Part shown: positions 20,449-23,553 of the stretch, piece by piece
Layout: every line of letters starts with the position of its first letter
How positions within the stretch are numbered: position 1 is the first letter of the stretch
Source of the DNA: Teratosphaeria epicoccoides
Lineage: Eukaryota > Ascomycota > Dothideomycetes > Mycosphaerellales > Teratosphaeriaceae
Length of the DNA: 23,553 nt
Assembly (NCBI GenBank): GCA_021401465.1
Contig: JADDMT010000259.1
Location: 1-23,553, forward strand
Direction of reading: 5' to 3'
The notes under the pieces: generated by a model
Databases searched by the model: none
Told to the model about the DNA's origin: nothing
The model's input: only the letters and a program-made list of their open reading frames with translations
Program-made: the position numbers and the translations under genes

Positions 20449-20771
20449 GGTTCTAATGGCCGCCCTTAGCATGCAGTGACCCTGCCACATATGGCAAGGG
20501 GGTCCTTCGTACATACGTTAGCTCGTATGTCGTCCGAGTGGGATTAGTTGTCGACGTAGGACGCCCCCACGTCGCTGACCCTACGGTACCCCTACGGGGT
20601 TAGGCTCAGACATGCTTTCCCTAATTAAGGAGCGTCGGGGGTTATAAGCACCCTTAGCGCCACCTCTGCGATAAGCAGAAAGCAGCGCTGTCTTGTACCT
20701 ACTAAAAGGTCGGATTACTCTGTCACACTGCGAGATATTTTCATATCATATAGCACATACATCTATATTAG
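20449..20771 (+). repeat. 5' LTR of the plus-strand Gypsy element
   Basis: Inverted near-copy of 19523-19845 that retains more CpA and TpG. Its outer limit may lie slightly further left, at TGGGTTC (20447) or TGTGATACGG (20409). Confidence 0.7.
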
Positions 20772-21044
20772 TTCTGCTTTCTCCCCCCTGCTTTGCAGTC
20801 TAGCAGAGAATACTACGATATGTCTAGAGCACTACGAACTCGCAACTAACGCGTAGCGAGCGCCATCCCGAGCGCCCGCGATGGCGAAGCTGGCCCGAGT
20901 AACTAGCCCGCAGAAGTAACCGCTGCGAGCGACACTGCATCGAGCGACGGTTCCGCTAGAGGACAATTACGCGGCGGACTAGGCAATAGACCCCCCGCAT
21001 AGGGACCGCAGCTAACCCCGACTATCGACCCGGCCCTCGTAGCC
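20772..21044 (+). other. Leader between LTR and gag of the plus-strand element
   Basis: Expected to hold the primer-binding site and possibly an earlier gag start. I could not match a tRNA 3' end, and the LTR edge is not exact enough to place it. The sequence is GC-rich from about 20850 on. Confidence 0.4.
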
Positions 21045-23553
21045 ATGATTGTCGATTAGGTCGCGAACCGCCTTGCGAACCAGAGCCGGAGCCGCACCGC
21101 TCCTAGTAGCGACAACGGCAAGGACGACGAAGACGTCGCCATGAGTAGTACTAACGAACTAGCGGACGAAGAAATCTAGCGAGATTTCACGCTAGGGACC
21201 CGCGAAGACAACTTATTAGGAGGCGTAGACCCTCCGCGTGTGCCCGCGAACTTAGTGCCTGAATTCAGGGCCATAGTAGGCTAACTAGGAGGTAGTCGTA
21301 ACGCACGCAACCTGAAGCCGTTCAAGGGAGACACCTTGAAGGAGGCTCGAACTTTCTTGCAGGCATGTGAGGCAGTTTTCGTGCTTAACCTACGCGGGTA
21401 TTCCACGGAGGGCGAACGAGTCGCCTTTAGTGTAATGTGGCTCGAAGAGGATAAGGAACCTCGCAACAATTAGCATGAGCGGTATGACCTTATGCGGGTC
21501 CACGACAGAACGTATACGTAGGCGGACTTTCGCTAGTTCTGTGTCGACTAGGTCGAGGATCCGGGGAATCGCGCCCTTACCGTGTCTGTCGAGTACGAGA
21601 AGGCTAAGCAGGGGAAGGGACAAACAACCTCTAGCTTCGCAACCTATCTCGCCACGCTCGAGGGACAGATGCTACCCTATACCGAGACGCAACGCATGCG
21701 GCACTTGCTCGTCAAACTCGATGACAATCTTCGGAACATAATCATGACTTTTCATGAACTTCCGACAACTCGGCAAGACCTCGTGTCCCTTACGACACGT
21801 ATGGAAATCACCTTGAAGCGAAATGGAAAATCGGGCGGTAAGGACAATAAGCGTCTAAGCCCCAAGGACCCCCCGAAGGGCCGCTATCACAAGCGCCCTA
21901 GGGGCTACATCTAACGTGGTAGTTCATTCCGGAGGAGCAAGCCCTCCGAGCCAAAAGACGGTAGCGAGAAGCCTCCGAGTAGCTGCTACATCTGTAGAGC
22001 GAGGGACTACTAGGCGGCTCGCTGTCCTAAACGAAGTGATAGGAAGAAGGTAAGCAAGGTGTCCGAAACCTCCCTAGAGGGGAGGCGAAAGAAGGACAAG
22101 CCCGAGACAACCGAATGGCTACCGCGGGTATCCAAGCTGTCTGTTACCGATAGTGTAGACTCGTGGCCTGCGCGGCGCCTATCTGGCGCGGTCCGAGTTA
22201 ATGGCTCGCTCGAGCTAGTAGACTGTATGTTAGATGACCTTGCGGAGGTTAACGTGATACCCTAGAGGGTAATCGTACGGCTCGGTTTGAAGCCGATCCT
22301 AGGAGCCCTGCTGCCTACCATGAAGTCTTTTCGGGGCGAAGGCGCAGCGGCTCAAGGCGCGTATAACGTGCGCCTCTAACTCGCGGACTCCTCGGGAGAA
22401 GTGCGCGAGACTAACGAAGTCTTCTACGCTAAAGACGTTCCTAATAAGGAGCTCCTGCTCGGCCGCCCTTGGCGCCACAAGCAGGGAGTCGTTGTTGATG
22501 GAGCTACTGACAACTAGTTCTACGGCTCCATAGGCGAAGTTCCTGCGGTGCGGATGCGTGACGCACACAGCTTCTACAGGGACATGAAGAAGGTCTAATG
22601 CATGTATGCGGTCCGCATACAGAACGTCAAGGAAAACGTTACCCTTCCGCCTAAGTTAGAGGAATACGCCGATATTTTCGACGTAGAGGCTGCGGCCCAT
22701 GCCCGGGCCCTAGACGCGGAACATGCGATTAACCTTAAGGAGGGTTACAATCCTCCGCATCGACCTCTGTACCCCATGTCGGAATCGCAGCTCGAAACAC
22801 TTCGAGACTACCTCTACAAGGCGCAAAGGAACGCGTGGATCCGACGAAGCGATAGCGAGGCTAGAGCGTTAGTTATGTTCGTCCCGAAGAAGGACAACAC
22901 GCTCTACCTATGCGTTAACTATAGGGGCCTTAACGCGGTAACCTAGAAGAACCGCTGCCCCCTACCACTTATTAGCGAGACGCTTGACCGCCTTAGTCGC
23001 GCTGCCATCTTCTCGTCTATCGACTTGAAGGACGCCTACTACTAGATACCGATCCGAAAGGGCGACGAGTAGAAGACTACATTCCGAACGCGGTACAGAC
23101 ACTTCGAGTATATAGTGATGCCATTTAGCTTGACTAACGCACTAGCGACGTTCTAAGCGTATATCAACCGGGCCCTAGCCGGCCTCGTTAACACCTGCTG
23201 CGTAGTGTATTTGGACGATATACTAGTCTATTCCGACTCGAAGGAGGAGCATATGCGGCATCTAAGTATAGTGCTCGAACGGCTCTGTAAGTTCGCCCTC
23301 TACGCGAACCTAAAGAAGTGCTCATTCCTAACGGATAGGATTAAGTTTCTCGGATACATCGTCTCTACAGAAGGAGTCATCATGGATGACTAAAGGGTGT
23401 CCGCAATCGCGGAGTAGCTGCGGCTAACTACCCTCCGAGAAGTGTAGGTGTTCCTAGGATTCACTAACTTCTACCGCAGATTCATACGATCTTACTCGAA
23501 GATCGTGGCTCCCCTCACGGCCCTCGCAAAGGGCGCGGTTCGAGGAAAAAAGC
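21045..23553 (+). pseudogene. Gag-Pol of the plus-strand Gypsy element
   Basis: One frame from ATG 21045 to the edge, interrupted by 20 stops (14 TAG, 6 TAA, no TGA). Gag core: LKPFKGDTLKEARTFL near 21310 and a conserved helical region to about 21830. The CCHC knuckle at 21984-22025 has His changed to Tyr and a stop beside it. The protease region near 22220 reads MLDDLAEVNVIP, where a D-S/T-G-A type site is expected. RT spans about 22740-23400 and includes a motif FSSIDLKDAYY near 23020 and YLDD at 23208-23219. The frame then enters the connection region toward RNase H (FLGFTNFYRRFI near 23460). Gag, PR and RT share one frame, so no programmed frameshift is needed. The gag sequence differs clearly from that of the left element. 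The start could lie upstream of 21045. Confidence 0.85.

Larger units (their letters stand above)
20449..23553 (+). mobile_element. Second Gypsy-type LTR retrotransposon, RIP-degraded, cut by right edge
   Basis: An LTR at 20449-20771 is followed by a leader and a gag-pol frame that runs to the window end. It lies head-to-head with the minus-strand chromovirus. The RT region is well preserved, and no indels are seen in 2.5 kb of coding sequence, so the insertion looks younger than the one on the left. Confidence 0.85.

Noticed and set aside
21281..21741. Several overlapping open frames on both strands (minus 21281-21469 and 21390-21623, plus 21475-21741)
   Set aside because: All are shadows of the gag frame that starts at 21045 and is supported by conserved gag motifs.
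22299..22568. Open minus-strand frame of 89 codons
   Set aside because: Antisense to the protease-RT linker of the plus-strand Gypsy element.
1..23553. Idea that TAG is read as a sense codon here
   Set aside because: Catalytic His and Gly residues are also changed in RIP-type contexts, splice sites are damaged, and TAA stops occur too; mutation explains all of these together.

Overview
The window looks like nuclear DNA of a filamentous ascomycete fungus in which nearly everything has been mutated by a RIP-like process (repeat-induced point mutation, C-to-T mainly at CpA, read as TpG-to-TpA on the other strand). No long intact reading frame survives, but genes can be followed frame by frame because their stops are almost all TAG or TAA. 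These stand where Gln (CAG, CAA) or Trp (TGG) codons are expected. His-to-Tyr and Gly-to-Arg/Ser changes sit inside well-known motifs. The fungal assignment rests on short introns of about 36-68 nt with GTAAGT/GTATGT donors and TACTAAC- or GCTAAC-type branch sites close to the acceptor, on fungal Gypsy/chromovirus retrotransposons, and on the RIP signature. No species can be named from the sequence.

Layout. Positions 1-14659 hold six spliced, RIP-degraded genes with spacers: A (minus, 1-1047, running off the left edge, with a C/H metal-binding start); B (minus, 1761-5929, a large SNF2-like/SF2 helicase with Walker A, DEAH-like, SAT and C-terminal helicase motifs); C (minus, about 6509-7417, unknown); D (plus, 7525-8366, unknown); E (plus, 9116-11867, a Ser/Arg-rich protein with a charged C-terminal part); F (plus, 13581-14659, unknown, about six exons and a TATA box). 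The spacers carry a recurring short palindrome centred on TATAC and several fold-back sequences. RIP normally acts only on duplicated DNA, so this roughly 14.7 kb block is probably one copy of a repeated multi-gene segment: a large mobile element with non-standard genes, or a subtelomeric or segmental duplication. This is the part of the window most likely to be undescribed.

Positions about 14720-19845 are a minus-strand Gypsy chromovirus (gag, zinc knuckle, protease region, RT, RNase H, integrase, chromodomain) with one recognisable LTR and none at its 3' end. Positions 19846-20448 are a spacer with 88-bp and 74-bp tandem repeats. Positions 20449-23553 begin a second, plus-strand Gypsy element (LTR, then gag-pol in one unbroken frame apart from 20 TAG/TAA stops), cut by the right edge. 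The two elements face away from each other. Their LTRs are closely similar inverted copies of about 322 bp, although their gag proteins belong to clearly different types.

No tRNA, rRNA, CRISPR array or intact protein gene was recognised. Every protein call is a pseudogene, and exon limits are approximate except where paired splice sites agree in phase.
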